DNA from: Flammeovirgaceae bacterium UBA1842
GTDB lineage: Bacteria; Bacteroidota; Bacteroidia; Cytophagales; Cyclobacteriaceae
Direction of reading: 5' to 3'
Length of the DNA stretch: 64,000 bases
Assembly: GCA_002338655.1 (NCBI GenBank)
Contig: DDIU01000041.1
Span: 43,455 to 107,454, forward strand
Shown: positions 52,435-60,149 of the stretch, piece by piece
Layout: each line of letters begins with the position of its first letter
Numbering within the stretch: the stretch's first letter is position 1
The notes under the pieces: model-generated
Database searches by the model: none
Seen by the model: the letters and a program-made list of their open reading frames with translations, nothing else
Told to the model about the DNA's origin: nothing
Made by a program: the position numbers and the translations under genes

Positions 52435-52460
52435 GCAATCCTAATGAAATGGAGGATTGC
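52435..52460 (+). other. Hairpin in the gap before the M61 peptidase gene
   Basis: GCAATCCT (52435-52442) and AGGATTGC (52453-52460) are perfect inverted repeats with a 10-nt loop. No T run follows, so it is not a standard terminator; it lies 34 bp past the DUF4340 stop codon. It may stabilise the transcript end or be a remnant of a repeat element. Confidence 0.45.
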
Positions 52461-52582
52461 GTCATTCTTATACTGATGACCTGTTTGATAGTTCACTATG
52501 ACAGAATAGGTAGGATTGAATATGTTTTGTAAAGGAATTTTTCTATTAAATGGTATATTCGTTTCTGACTAAACCTTATGAA

Positions 52583-54391
52583 ATGAAAAGCCTATTCACC
52601 TTATTTTTATTAACAATTCCTTTCTTTATTTATGCTCAGATCAATAGTTATGAAATCTCATTTGAGAATGCGGCACAGCATGTAGCAGAGATAAAGGCTA
52701 CTTTTCCAAATATAAAATCCGATACATTTTCACTACGGATGAGCCGGTCTTCACCGGGACGCTATGCCATTCATGAATTTGCCAAAAACGTTTTTAATTT
52801 TAAAGCTACTGACAGCAAGGGAAATCCACTAAAGGTCACAAGAGCTACCCCAGACCAATGGGGTGTTTTGGGGCATGATGGTACGGTCAATATTAGCTAT
52901 TCACTATTTGCCAACCATGGAGATGGCACCTATGCACAGGTAGATGAAACACATGCCCATCTCAATATACCGGCTACATTTATGTATGCACCTGCAATGC
53001 CGGATCGACAAATTGAAGTGACTTTTAAGCCACGTGAGGATTTAAACTGGAAGATTGCCACCCAATTGGCTTATGTATCTGGGACCACTTATTCTGCACC
53101 AAACTTTCAGTATTTTATGGACAGCCCTGTTGAAATCAGCGATTATAGCATCCGTGAGTTTGAGGTCGAGTCCAATGGCAAGAAATATAACATCCGATTT
53201 GTGCTTCATCATAATGGAACGGATGGGGAACTGGACACCTATTTTGACCAGGTGAAGAAAATAGTGCTTACAGAAAAACAGATTTTTGGTGAGTTGCCAG
53301 ATTATGATTTTGATACCTACACCTTTTTGGCCTGTTATATCCCCAATGCCAGTGGCGATGGTATGGAGCATAGAAACTCAACAGTATTAACAAGCCGCCA
53401 TGAACTGGCCACTGGCGGAATGGAGAGGAATATTGGCACCGTTTCACATGAATTTTTTCATTCCTGGAATGTCGAGCGAATTCGACCTAAATCATTGGAG
53501 CCCTTTAATTTTGCCGATGTCAATATGAGTGGCGAACTATGGTTTGCAGAAGGATTTACTGAATATTATATGAATTTGGTTTTATGTAGAGCTGGCATCA
53601 TTACACCTGAGAAATATGTGGAGGGATTAGCCCGTGACTTCAATTATGTTTGGAATTCCCCAGCACGCCAGTTTTTTAACCCTATAGAAATGAGCTATCA
53701 GGCACCTTTTGTAGATGCTGCTACCTCTATCGACCCTGTCAACCGTGAAAATTTATTTATCTCCTATTACTCCTATGGCAGTATGTTGGGCCTTGCCCTT
53801 GATTTATCATTGCGTCAGAAAAATTTGAGCTTGGATAACTTTATGCAATTGATGTGGGAAAAGTATGGGAAAGAAGAAAAGCCTTATACTTTGTATGACC
53901 TAAATCAAATCCTAAATGAATATGCAGGAAAAGATTTTGGAGATCATTTCTTTGAACATTTTATATACAAAAGTGAGATGCCTGATTATGCCTTTATGTT
54001 TAAGGCCGTTGGCGTAACGCTAACTCAAAATCCGAATGCACCTTATTTTGGAACATACGTAGCAATCGATTATGACGGAACCGGTACAATTAAGAGAAAT
54101 CCATTGATGGGAAGTCCATCTTACAATGCTGGATTGGACAAGGGTCAGACTATTTTGAGTATTAATAATAAGGCTTTACCGAAAGGGATTTCATTTAACG
54201 AATACCTCAATCAATTTAATGTAGGCTATACTTTAGAAGTCAAACTTTTAGCTAATGATCAACAAAAAACCACTCAGGTAGTACTTTCTTCTGACCCTAC
54301 TTACAGTATCCAGATGCTGGAAAAAGAAGGTGAAGTACCTTCTGAATTGATCTTAAAAAATAGAAAATCATGGTTATGGACGGAGGAATAA
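52583..54391 (+). CDS. Secreted M61-family (glycyl aminopeptidase-like) peptidase
   Basis: From ATG 52583 (an ATG at 52550 would add 11 residues before the signal peptide) the protein has 602 residues and begins MKSLFTLFLLTIPFFIYAQ. The N-terminal beta domain (FSLRMSRSSPGRYAIHEFAK) precedes the zinc site GTVSHEFFHSWNVERIRPKS (HExxH) with the third ligand Glu in ELWFAEGFTEYYMNL. A C-terminal PDZ domain (about 490-580, SPSYNAGLDKGQTILSINNK) completes the M61 layout. Expected to be a periplasmic or secreted metallopeptidase. Single gene. Confidence 0.92.
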   Translation: MKSLFTLFLLTIPFFIYAQINSYEISFENAAQHVAEIKATFPNIKSDTFSLRMSRSSPGRYAIHEFAKNVFNFKATDSKGNPLKVTRATPDQWGVLGHDGTVNISYSLFANHGDGTYAQVDETHAHLNIPATFMYAPAMPDRQIEVTFKPREDLNWKIATQLAYVSGTTYSAPNFQYFMDSPVEISDYSIREFEVESNGKKYNIRFVLHHNGTDGELDTYFDQVKKIVLTEKQIFGELPDYDFDTYTFLACYIPNASGDGMEHRNSTVLTSRHELATGGMERNIGTVSHEFFHSWNVERIRPKSLEPFNFADVNMSGELWFAEGFTEYYMNLVLCRAGIITPEKYVEGLARDFNYVWNSPARQFFNPIEMSYQAPFVDAATSIDPVNRENLFISYYSYGSMLGLALDLSLRQKNLSLDNFMQLMWEKYGKEEKPYTLYDLNQILNEYAGKDFGDHFFEHFIYKSEMPDYAFMFKAVGVTLTQNPNAPYFGTYVAIDYDGTGTIKRNPLMGSPSYNAGLDKGQTILSINNKALPKGISFNEYLNQFNVGYTLEVKLLANDQQKTTQVVLSSDPTYSIQMLEKEGEVPSELILKNRKSWLWTEE

Positions 54392-54393
54392 AG

Positions 54394-55065
54394 TTATTTG
54401 TAGGCTAACGTATCCAAGTTTCGACCCCGGGTACCTTTTAATCTTTCCCAAAAACTTTCCCTATCCATTAATGAGATAAAATCCTCCACATAGAGCGATT
54501 GGTAATCAATAGTGGGGTTTGCTGTGTTAGCCTCAATTCGGCTGAGTGTATCGTTGACAAAAGGAATCAGTCCTACGTCAGGACTGAGCCTTACATGGGC
54601 AAATCGCCTTAACATCTTGGTCTGGAAGGGATCAGATGCCAGCGCGATTTTTTTAAACCCTAGTTTTCTTGCTTTATGATATGAATTATAGATGTTTTCT
54701 GTGCTATGCTCAGCTTTGGTTTCTGTGAAGATGTGACTTTTAGGTACTCCTAATTTCTCAGCATAAAGTGCCATTATTTCAGCTTCTGGGTAGGGGGAGT
54801 ATACTGCTGAGCCAGAATACATGATGTTTTTAGTAATACCAAGGTCATACAAATACTTTGACCACAACACCCTTCCCCGCATTGTCCTACCCCATTCACC
54901 GTTTTCAAAAGGCACACCCGGAACTACAATGATATCATAGGTTTCCGTTTTTGCCTTAGCAAATAAACGTGAACTTTTTTTCTGGGTAAATGAGCATGAA
55001 CAAATGAACATCACCAATCCAAAAAAAATCAGTAATTGGGTGTATTTAAACAATGGTACTTTCAT
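54394..55065 (-). CDS. YdcF/SanA-type DUF218 lipoprotein
   Basis: The 223-residue protein begins MKVPLFKYTQLLIFFGLVMF, with ICSC acting as a probable lipobox. The DUF218 core follows: YDIIVVPGVPFENGEWGRTM, RGRVLWSKYLYDLGITKNIM, YSGSAVYSPYPEAEIMALYA, EKLGVPKSHIFTETKAEHST and FKKIALASDPFQTKMLRRFA. Family members (YdcF, SanA, ElyC) affect envelope integrity; the biochemical activity is unsettled. It converges on the M61 gene, 2 bp apart. Confidence 0.87.
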   Translation of the reverse strand: MKVPLFKYTQLLIFFGLVMFICSCSFTQKKSSRLFAKAKTETYDIIVVPGVPFENGEWGRTMRGRVLWSKYLYDLGITKNIMYSGSAVYSPYPEAEIMALYAEKLGVPKSHIFTETKAEHSTENIYNSYHKARKLGFKKIALASDPFQTKMLRRFAHVRLSPDVGLIPFVNDTLSRIEANTANPTIDYQSLYVEDFISLMDRESFWERLKGTRGRNLDTLAYK

Positions 55066-55132
55066 GGATCCTTATTAAACAGAAATATGGTTAAAAGGTT
55101 TGATGGTTTTCCCGAAAAATAGTTACAACATG

Positions 55133-55504
55133 TCAACCATCTTTTTTTGGCCCCCTTAATATCCGAACCAATATCCCAATTCCATTGCCCAATGCTACAC
55201 CTGTGTAATGGGGAATGACAAAAATCCCTTCAAAAATTATTCCGAATACCTTGCCATGTTGGTCCCGACAGGCCTGACCAATATAGGACATTCGCCACCA
55301 ATGCTTGGTTTTCATTCCATTTCTACCATCTTCATAAACCTCCTTACCTGTGATGTAAATACATTTGGCATGATCCCATGGGGTACAATTATTTACACTG
55401 ATTACTTTTTTTTCCGGAGTGGAAAATATCATAGTTGTATCATTATCTTGCGCATTGGTTAAAGTTGAAAAAAGTAATATGATAAGCATTGTAATATATC
55501 TCAT
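55133..55504 (-). CDS. Hypothetical secreted protein
   Basis: From ATG 55504 the 123-residue product starts MRYITMLIILLFSTLTNAQ, a signal peptide. The mature part contains three cysteines (NNCTPWDHAKC, IGQACRD) and a near-C-terminal glycine-rich hydrophobic segment (HYTGVALGNGIGILVRILRG). I do not recognise it. An alternative TTG six bases upstream exists. Single gene. Confidence 0.6.
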   Translation of the reverse strand: MRYITMLIILLFSTLTNAQDNDTTMIFSTPEKKVISVNNCTPWDHAKCIYITGKEVYEDGRNGMKTKHWWRMSYIGQACRDQHGKVFGIIFEGIFVIPHYTGVALGNGIGILVRILRGPKKDG

Positions 55505-55658
55505 GGTCAAATAAATGGATAATTGAGTGTATAAGATGTCGTCTTCTTGCTTTTAGCTTTATTAACTAATATGAAGCATATTTGAGCTATTTTATTTTCA
55601 CCTATGGAGTTATTGTAACTAATTGTATATTTATCTTATTAACCAAACCATAAAAACT

Positions 55659-56270
55659 ATGAATTTTAGAACCACAGTACTATCATTGGCGGCACTCATG
55701 CTAATATCAATTGGCAGTGAGGCACAAAAGTTGAAGGTAACTTCAGGCAAATTGAAAGACCTATCAGCCCATAAATCCTTTAACATGGAATACTCCTATG
55801 AGGATGGACTATTAATAGGCAAGAAAACCGAAGAAGAATATGTAGAAGAGAAAGTAACGAGTAAAAATGAGAAAGAAGCAGGCACAGGTGACGCATGGGC
55901 AAAAAAGTGGGAGGAAAACAAGAAAGGCGGTAAATTCTTCGAAAAATTTGAAACGCTTTTTAATGATGTATTGAAAGGGGATGGAGTAACTGCAAGTAGG
56001 GATAATGCCGATGCTACATGTACTTTAAAAATCAACGTCTACTTTATGGATCCCGGGTACAACATTGGGATTTCAAGTAGGCCTGCGTATGTAAGTATGA
56101 CCGCTACTTTTGTTGCCGATGGCAAGACAATAGCAGTTGTTGATATGGTAAAAGCCCCAGGCACAGGTGCAGGGGGGTATGATTTTGATGCCTCGTACAG
56201 AATTTCCGAATCTTTTGCTAAATCGGCTAAAACATTAGCTAAAAACTTGAAGAAAAGCGCTTACAAGTAA
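55659..56270 (+). CDS. Hypothetical secreted protein
   Basis: From ATG 55659 (an upstream TTG frame is rejected) the 203-residue product begins MNFRTTVLSLAALMLISIGS with EAQ, a signal peptide. The mature region has a Lys/Glu-rich segment at about residues 55-90, a strand-rich block (ATCTLKINVYFMDPGYNIGI; VSMTATFVADGKTIAVVDMV), a Gly-rich turn (KAPGTGAGGYDFDASYRISE) and a basic helix at the end (KSAKTLAKNLKKSAYK). The block resembles small envelope proteins of the DUF4410 type, without certainty. It ends at a hairpin terminator. Confidence 0.65.
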   Translation: MNFRTTVLSLAALMLISIGSEAQKLKVTSGKLKDLSAHKSFNMEYSYEDGLLIGKKTEEEYVEEKVTSKNEKEAGTGDAWAKKWEENKKGGKFFEKFETLFNDVLKGDGVTASRDNADATCTLKINVYFMDPGYNIGISSRPAYVSMTATFVADGKTIAVVDMVKAPGTGAGGYDFDASYRISESFAKSAKTLAKNLKKSAYK

Positions 56271-56295
56271 ATCGGAATAAAAATTTAGTTATTAT

Positions 56296-56324
56296 GAAGC
56301 CATCCTGATCAACGGGATGGCTTC
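56296..56324 (+). terminator. Terminator after the 55659-56270 gene
   Basis: GAAGCCATCC (56296-56305) pairs with GGATGGCTTC (56315-56324) around a 9-nt loop, followed by TTTACTTAT. It lies 25 bp past the stop codon. Confidence 0.75.
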
Positions 56325-56448
56325 TTTACTTATAACATGTTTGGGATAGTAATGGTAGCCTTGGGTTACTAATCACCTAACTTTCACGCCCTTACATTGT
56401 AAAATTGAATTTTTGGAGCTAGATTATTGGTTTAAATCAATCTATATT

Positions 56449-58170
56449 ATGGCTGAAAGAAAATTTTTCCCAACAAGTATTTCAAAAGCACCTTCATTAG
56501 CTGGTTTGTTAAATATATTAAATGCATATACAATAAGCTGGTTTATATTATCCATTGGAGTAACCGCCATATATGGGTACTTTTTTCAGAAAGCGACTTT
56601 GGAGAGTGTAGGTGTTATTAAATGGGCAACTGCATTGACGGGTGAATTCGTAATGTTTGGATTGATTTCTGCAATTGTTGTATTGTACATTCACGACAAA
56701 AGGCAAACGGAAAATCCAATTCAGCGATTATTTCCTGTAGTAATTTGGGGTAGAAAGATGCTCGTTAAAATGGGGCCGCTATTGCGACAGTATTTATTTT
56801 TAAACGATCAGGAAGAAACCCCATACAATAGGATCACGCGTAACTGGGTATATGAAACCTCTAAAGGGGCACGTAATACCATCGGCTTTGGTAGCCAGAT
56901 TGATATGGACAAGGTGGGAACAATGTTGATCATGCCTGCTACTTTTACTAACACAAAATCAAAAACGGGTGAGCAAACTGGACATGCCTATGAAAAGAAA
57001 ATTGGTTTGCATACAGGAGTGGAGCCGGTGGTAATGAAACATTTTGTTCATATAAGTGCCATGTCCTATGGTGCCTTATCTTACAGAGCTCACGCTGCCC
57101 TCAATAAAGGCGCAAAGTTGGCGGGGATTATGCACAATACAGGTGAAGGTTCATTGGCCCCGTGTCATGAATATGGGGGAGGTGATTTGATATTTCAAAT
57201 TGGGACCGCTAAGTATGGCGTAAGGGATGATGAAGGTAATTTGGATGACAAACTTTTAAAAGAGATGGCAGAGCATCCTCAGGTAAAGATGTTTGAAATA
57301 AAATTAGCTCAAGGGGCTAAGCCAGGGAAAGGGGGTATGCTACTTAAGGAGAAAATTACAGAAGAGATAGCCAAGATTAGGAAAATACCGATGGGCAAAG
57401 ATGCGTATGCACCAGCCAGGCACAGGGAGTTTAATGACGTAGATGGGTTATTTGATTTTATAGACCATGTAAGGAAGATTACCAAAAAACCGACTGGCAT
57501 AAAAATGGTGATTGGACACACTGCTGAGATAGAGTCTATTGCCAGTAAAATGAAGAAAGAACCAGGAAGAGGCCCAGACTATATTGTTATTGATGGTGGC
57601 GATGGTGGTACTGGGGCTGCACCTTATGTGTTGAGCTCCTATTCAGGATTACCAATGAAACAGGCTTTAGCTGTTGCGGACTGGGCTTTTAAGAGCAACG
57701 GTGTACGTGATAAAGTAATCATATTTGCCAGCGGTAAAATTGCAACGCCTATTGAGATAGCCGTAGCCATGGCACTGGGAGCAGATGCAGTATACATGGC
57801 AAGGGGATTTATGCTTGCTTTAGGCTGTATTCAAGCTTTGGAATGTCATACCAATAATTGCCCAACAGGAATTGCAACACAGAACAAACGTTTGGAACGG
57901 GCACTGAACATTGAGGCGGCTGCTAAGCGGGTAGCTACCTATGCCGATGCTTTATATAAAGAAACTCAAATGCTTGCCGAGTCGTGCGGCTATGAAAGCC
58001 CCAGTGAAATTACACCAGATGATATTATGGTTGTAACGTCACCAGGCCACCTTGATTATCTGTCTGAACTTCATGGTATATCGGCCTATGAAGCTAGTCT
58101 TGAACGTAAAAAAGCCAAAGAAGTGGGTATGACAGTTGGTGAGATGAAAATGAAGGAGAGTGGGGAGTGA
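56449..58170 (+). CDS. FMN-binding glutamate-synthase-like membrane protein
   Basis: From ATG 56449 (an in-frame TTG at 56413 adds 12 residues) the 573-residue protein has two N-terminal hydrophobic segments (about 25-90: AYTISWFILSIGVTAIYGYF; EFVMFGLISAIVVLYIHD) and then the FMN/synthase domain of GltB. Markers are HISAMSYGALSYRAHAALNK, NTGEGSLAPCHEYGGGDLIF, IKLAQGAKPGKGGMLL, IDGGDGGTGAAPYVLSS and the iron-sulfur segment ALECHTNNCPTGIATQ. It lacks the glutaminase domain, so it cannot take ammonia from glutamine alone. The family is usually annotated as an FMN-binding glutamate synthase-like protein; its real substrate is uncertain. Confidence 0.92.
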   Translation: MAERKFFPTSISKAPSLAGLLNILNAYTISWFILSIGVTAIYGYFFQKATLESVGVIKWATALTGEFVMFGLISAIVVLYIHDKRQTENPIQRLFPVVIWGRKMLVKMGPLLRQYLFLNDQEETPYNRITRNWVYETSKGARNTIGFGSQIDMDKVGTMLIMPATFTNTKSKTGEQTGHAYEKKIGLHTGVEPVVMKHFVHISAMSYGALSYRAHAALNKGAKLAGIMHNTGEGSLAPCHEYGGGDLIFQIGTAKYGVRDDEGNLDDKLLKEMAEHPQVKMFEIKLAQGAKPGKGGMLLKEKITEEIAKIRKIPMGKDAYAPARHREFNDVDGLFDFIDHVRKITKKPTGIKMVIGHTAEIESIASKMKKEPGRGPDYIVIDGGDGGTGAAPYVLSSYSGLPMKQALAVADWAFKSNGVRDKVIIFASGKIATPIEIAVAMALGADAVYMARGFMLALGCIQALECHTNNCPTGIATQNKRLERALNIEAAAKRVATYADALYKETQMLAESCGYESPSEITPDDIMVVTSPGHLDYLSELHGISAYEASLERKKAKEVGMTVGEMKMKESGE

Positions 58171-58216
58171 GTACATTCCTTTACGGGCTTAAAAACTCCA
58201 TCAGAACAGGGGTGGA

Positions 58217-58744
58217 TTAACAATCTCCTTTGCAGTTTTTTTTATAATCGATAATTCCTCCTTTTCCACCTTGGATAACCGTACAACAATCTGATATTAA
58301 AGCTTTTAGCTTCATTCTTCCCCTTTGAATTTTAGACCTTACAGTCACATAATTTAAGTTTAGCCTTTCGGCTATCTCTTTTTGCGAAACTTCATCGAGT
58401 TCAGAAAGCTTCATAATATCACGATATTCCGCAGGCAATTGATTGAGAAAAGGAATGATACAATTACTCAGTTCATTGATGGCCTCTTTTTCAGATAATT
58501 CTTCTTGAAATTCTTCATTACTTATCTCTTGTGTGAGTAGTTTGTTTTTTCGATAATGATCTACAATGCTATTCTTTGCAATAGTGTACACCCAACTTTT
58601 GATGTTATTGACGTGCTCATTGTTGGATTTTGATAGTCTGTAAAAAACTTCTTGAGTTAGATCTTCTGCATCCAACTGATTGTGGATTCGCTTTTTAATG
58701 TATCGAAATATTGGATTATATAACTGCTCTATTTGTTTTTCCAT
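58217..58744 (-). CDS. sigZ: SigZ-like ECF sigma factor with cysteine tail
   Basis: From ATG 58744 the 175-residue protein has sigma region 2 (QLDAEDLTQEVFYRLSKSNN; SWVYTIAKNSIVDHYRKNKL) and region 4 (LPAEYRDIMKLSELDEVSQK; LNYVTVRSKIQRGRMKLKAL). After region 4 a ~28-residue tail has Cys-Cys then 16 residues then Cys-x3-Cys (SDCCTVIQGG ... NCKGDC). No anti-sigma gene is adjacent. Cys-tailed ECF factors such as CorE of Myxococcus sense metals through their tail, which suggests direct thiol-metal sensing here (inference). It overlaps the end of the MFS gene by 29 bp and is the last gene of the cysteine-marked operon. Confidence 0.87.
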   Translation of the reverse strand: MEKQIEQLYNPIFRYIKKRIHNQLDAEDLTQEVFYRLSKSNNEHVNNIKSWVYTIAKNSIVDHYRKNKLLTQEISNEEFQEELSEKEAINELSNCIIPFLNQLPAEYRDIMKLSELDEVSQKEIAERLNLNYVTVRSKIQRGRMKLKALISDCCTVIQGGKGGIIDYKKNCKGDC

Positions 58745-59882
58745 TTTCAATGATAAGGTTAGTGAATAATACAGAAATGATTACTGCTAGGATTAAGAAT
58801 AAATTATACTGACCGATATATTCAATTAATATTATTCCTAAAAAAGCACCCAATCCAGCACCTAAATCCCACCAGGTACTTGTGCTTGAAATTACCTGTA
58901 GGGAATTATTACCTGTTTTCTGCTGCCCGATAGCTACAAGGGGCGAAAAAGTAACAACTATGGCATTGGCAAAGAAGGCGATAATGATTCCCATTATAGT
59001 GTAGTTTATGGCTATTAAAAACAAAGCTAAAACACAAAACAGAATAGAAATGTTAAACAATTTTAACGGATTTATTCTCAAGGAGATAATGCCACTTATT
59101 AGAGAAACACCCACCATGGCTAAGCGTTTTAATAGTAGATAGGAAGCAACTATAGTTAATAATTGAATGGTATTGATGGATGGGGTATCAAGTAAATTAG
59201 CCAATACTACCACCAATATGCCATCGATGGCAATGGCAAGAAAGGTGATTATCAGATTGATGGATGTGATTGAAAACGTGTGTTTAGTTTTAATCTTATT
59301 GGTAGGGGCATGCCTAATATTGGGTAATGAAAAGCTCAATAGGATGGCAACTGAACTGATAATGGCGATAATAAACAACCCACTTTCAATTCCAAATGCA
59401 ATAATTAAAAGGGGGCCAATCCATAAAGCGAGTAATGCACCTAACGATTTTATACTTTGTGTAACCCCAAATATAAAGCCGGCATTATTTTTCGCTTTTG
59501 AGGCATAATTTAACGTAGAAATTGTCAACCCAGAGTAACTCAACCCCCAAATAATTCTTGCTAAAATGAAACTTAGCAATCCTAATTTCAATCCATAAAG
59601 GAATGTGGTGATCACCGCTAAACATGACACACCAATAAGTACTTTTTTCATACCAACAGTGTTAACAATATTGGCGATCCAGGTATTGGAAATGATTCGA
59701 ACAAAGCGATTAATGGATAGGATAAAACCAACCCAGACTAATGGTACACCCAAGCTTTCAGCATAAACAGGTAATACGGGATACAAAATAGCATCCCCTA
59801 ATCCCGCAAAGGCCATCACACCACTAGAAGTAAAAGCCCCCTGATATTGGAGGCTTTTAATATTAAATAAATGAGTATTCAA
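58716..59882 (-). CDS. Major facilitator superfamily transporter
   Basis: The 388-residue product from the TTG at 59882 begins MNTHLFNIKSLQYQGAFTSS; no ATG is usable upstream of the first helix, and TTGs at 59897/59900 are alternatives. It has about twelve hydrophobic segments and an MFS-like loop (VNTVGMKKVLIGVSCL after helix 2, corresponding to GxxxDRxGRR in degenerate form). Expected to be an exporter. It starts 8 bp after the CC-rich miniprotein stop and overlaps sigZ at its end, so it shares their regulation. The substrate is likely what the cluster responds to, perhaps a thiol-reactive metal or metalloid compound. Confidence 0.85.
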   Translation of the reverse strand: MNTHLFNIKSLQYQGAFTSSGVMAFAGLGDAILYPVLPVYAESLGVPLVWVGFILSINRFVRIISNTWIANIVNTVGMKKVLIGVSCLAVITTFLYGLKLGLLSFILARIIWGLSYSGLTISTLNYASKAKNNAGFIFGVTQSIKSLGALLALWIGPLLIIAFGIESGLFIIAIISSVAILLSFSLPNIRHAPTNKIKTKHTFSITSINLIITFLAIAIDGILVVVLANLLDTPSINTIQLLTIVASYLLLKRLAMVGVSLISGIISLRINPLKLFNISILFCVLALFLIAINYTIMGIIIAFFANAIVVTFSPLVAIGQQKTGNNSLQVISSTSTWWDLGAGLGAFLGIILIEYIGQYNLFLILAVIISVLFTNLIIENGKTNRAVI

Positions 59883-59890
59883 TTTTCTGC

Positions 59891-60070
59891 TTAACAACAA
59901 CCTGTTTTTTTAGCGTTCACTTCTTTCGATTCCGTTTTATCACAGCACGAAGAGCCATCTGTTGGCTGTTCGCAACAAGGGTCGTTTTCATTTTTATTAA
60001 CAGTTGTTGTTGAACAGCATCCATTTTCTTGAGGTGCTACTGCTTCCATATTTGATTGTCTCGTTTTCAT
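59891..60070 (-). CDS. CC-rich miniprotein
   Basis: From ATG 60070 the product has 59 residues; an upstream TTG at 60094 would give 67. It contains eight cysteines in four adjacent pairs: ENGCCSTTT, NDPCCEQP, GSSCCDKT and the C-terminal TGCC. Apart from that it is hydrophilic and disordered-looking, with no signal peptide. Spaced Cys pairs on a soluble peptide suggest binding of thiophilic ions such as arsenite, cadmium or copper, as in metallothionein-like chelators. It sits between the flavoprotein gene, whose protein also ends in Cys-Cys, and the MFS transporter gene. I know no named family for it. Confidence 0.75.
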   Translation of the reverse strand: MKTRQSNMEAVAPQENGCCSTTTVNKNENDPCCEQPTDGSSCCDKTESKEVNAKKTGCC

Positions 60071-60149
60071 ATTTTTAAATGTTTTATTGTTCAATTACTA
60101 AGTCGAATTCCCCTGAAAATGATGCAGGTTTTAAAAAGTTATTTTTTGC

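Noticed and set aside
52402..52582. Possible insertion-sequence remnant in the gap with the GCAATCCT hairpin
   Set aside because: Only one short hairpin is visible; there is no transposase fragment, target duplication or second copy in the window.
59167..59508. Plus-strand open frame inside the MFS gene
   Set aside because: It is the reverse complement of hydrophobic transmembrane codons, overlaps fully a well-supported gene and has no recognisable motif.
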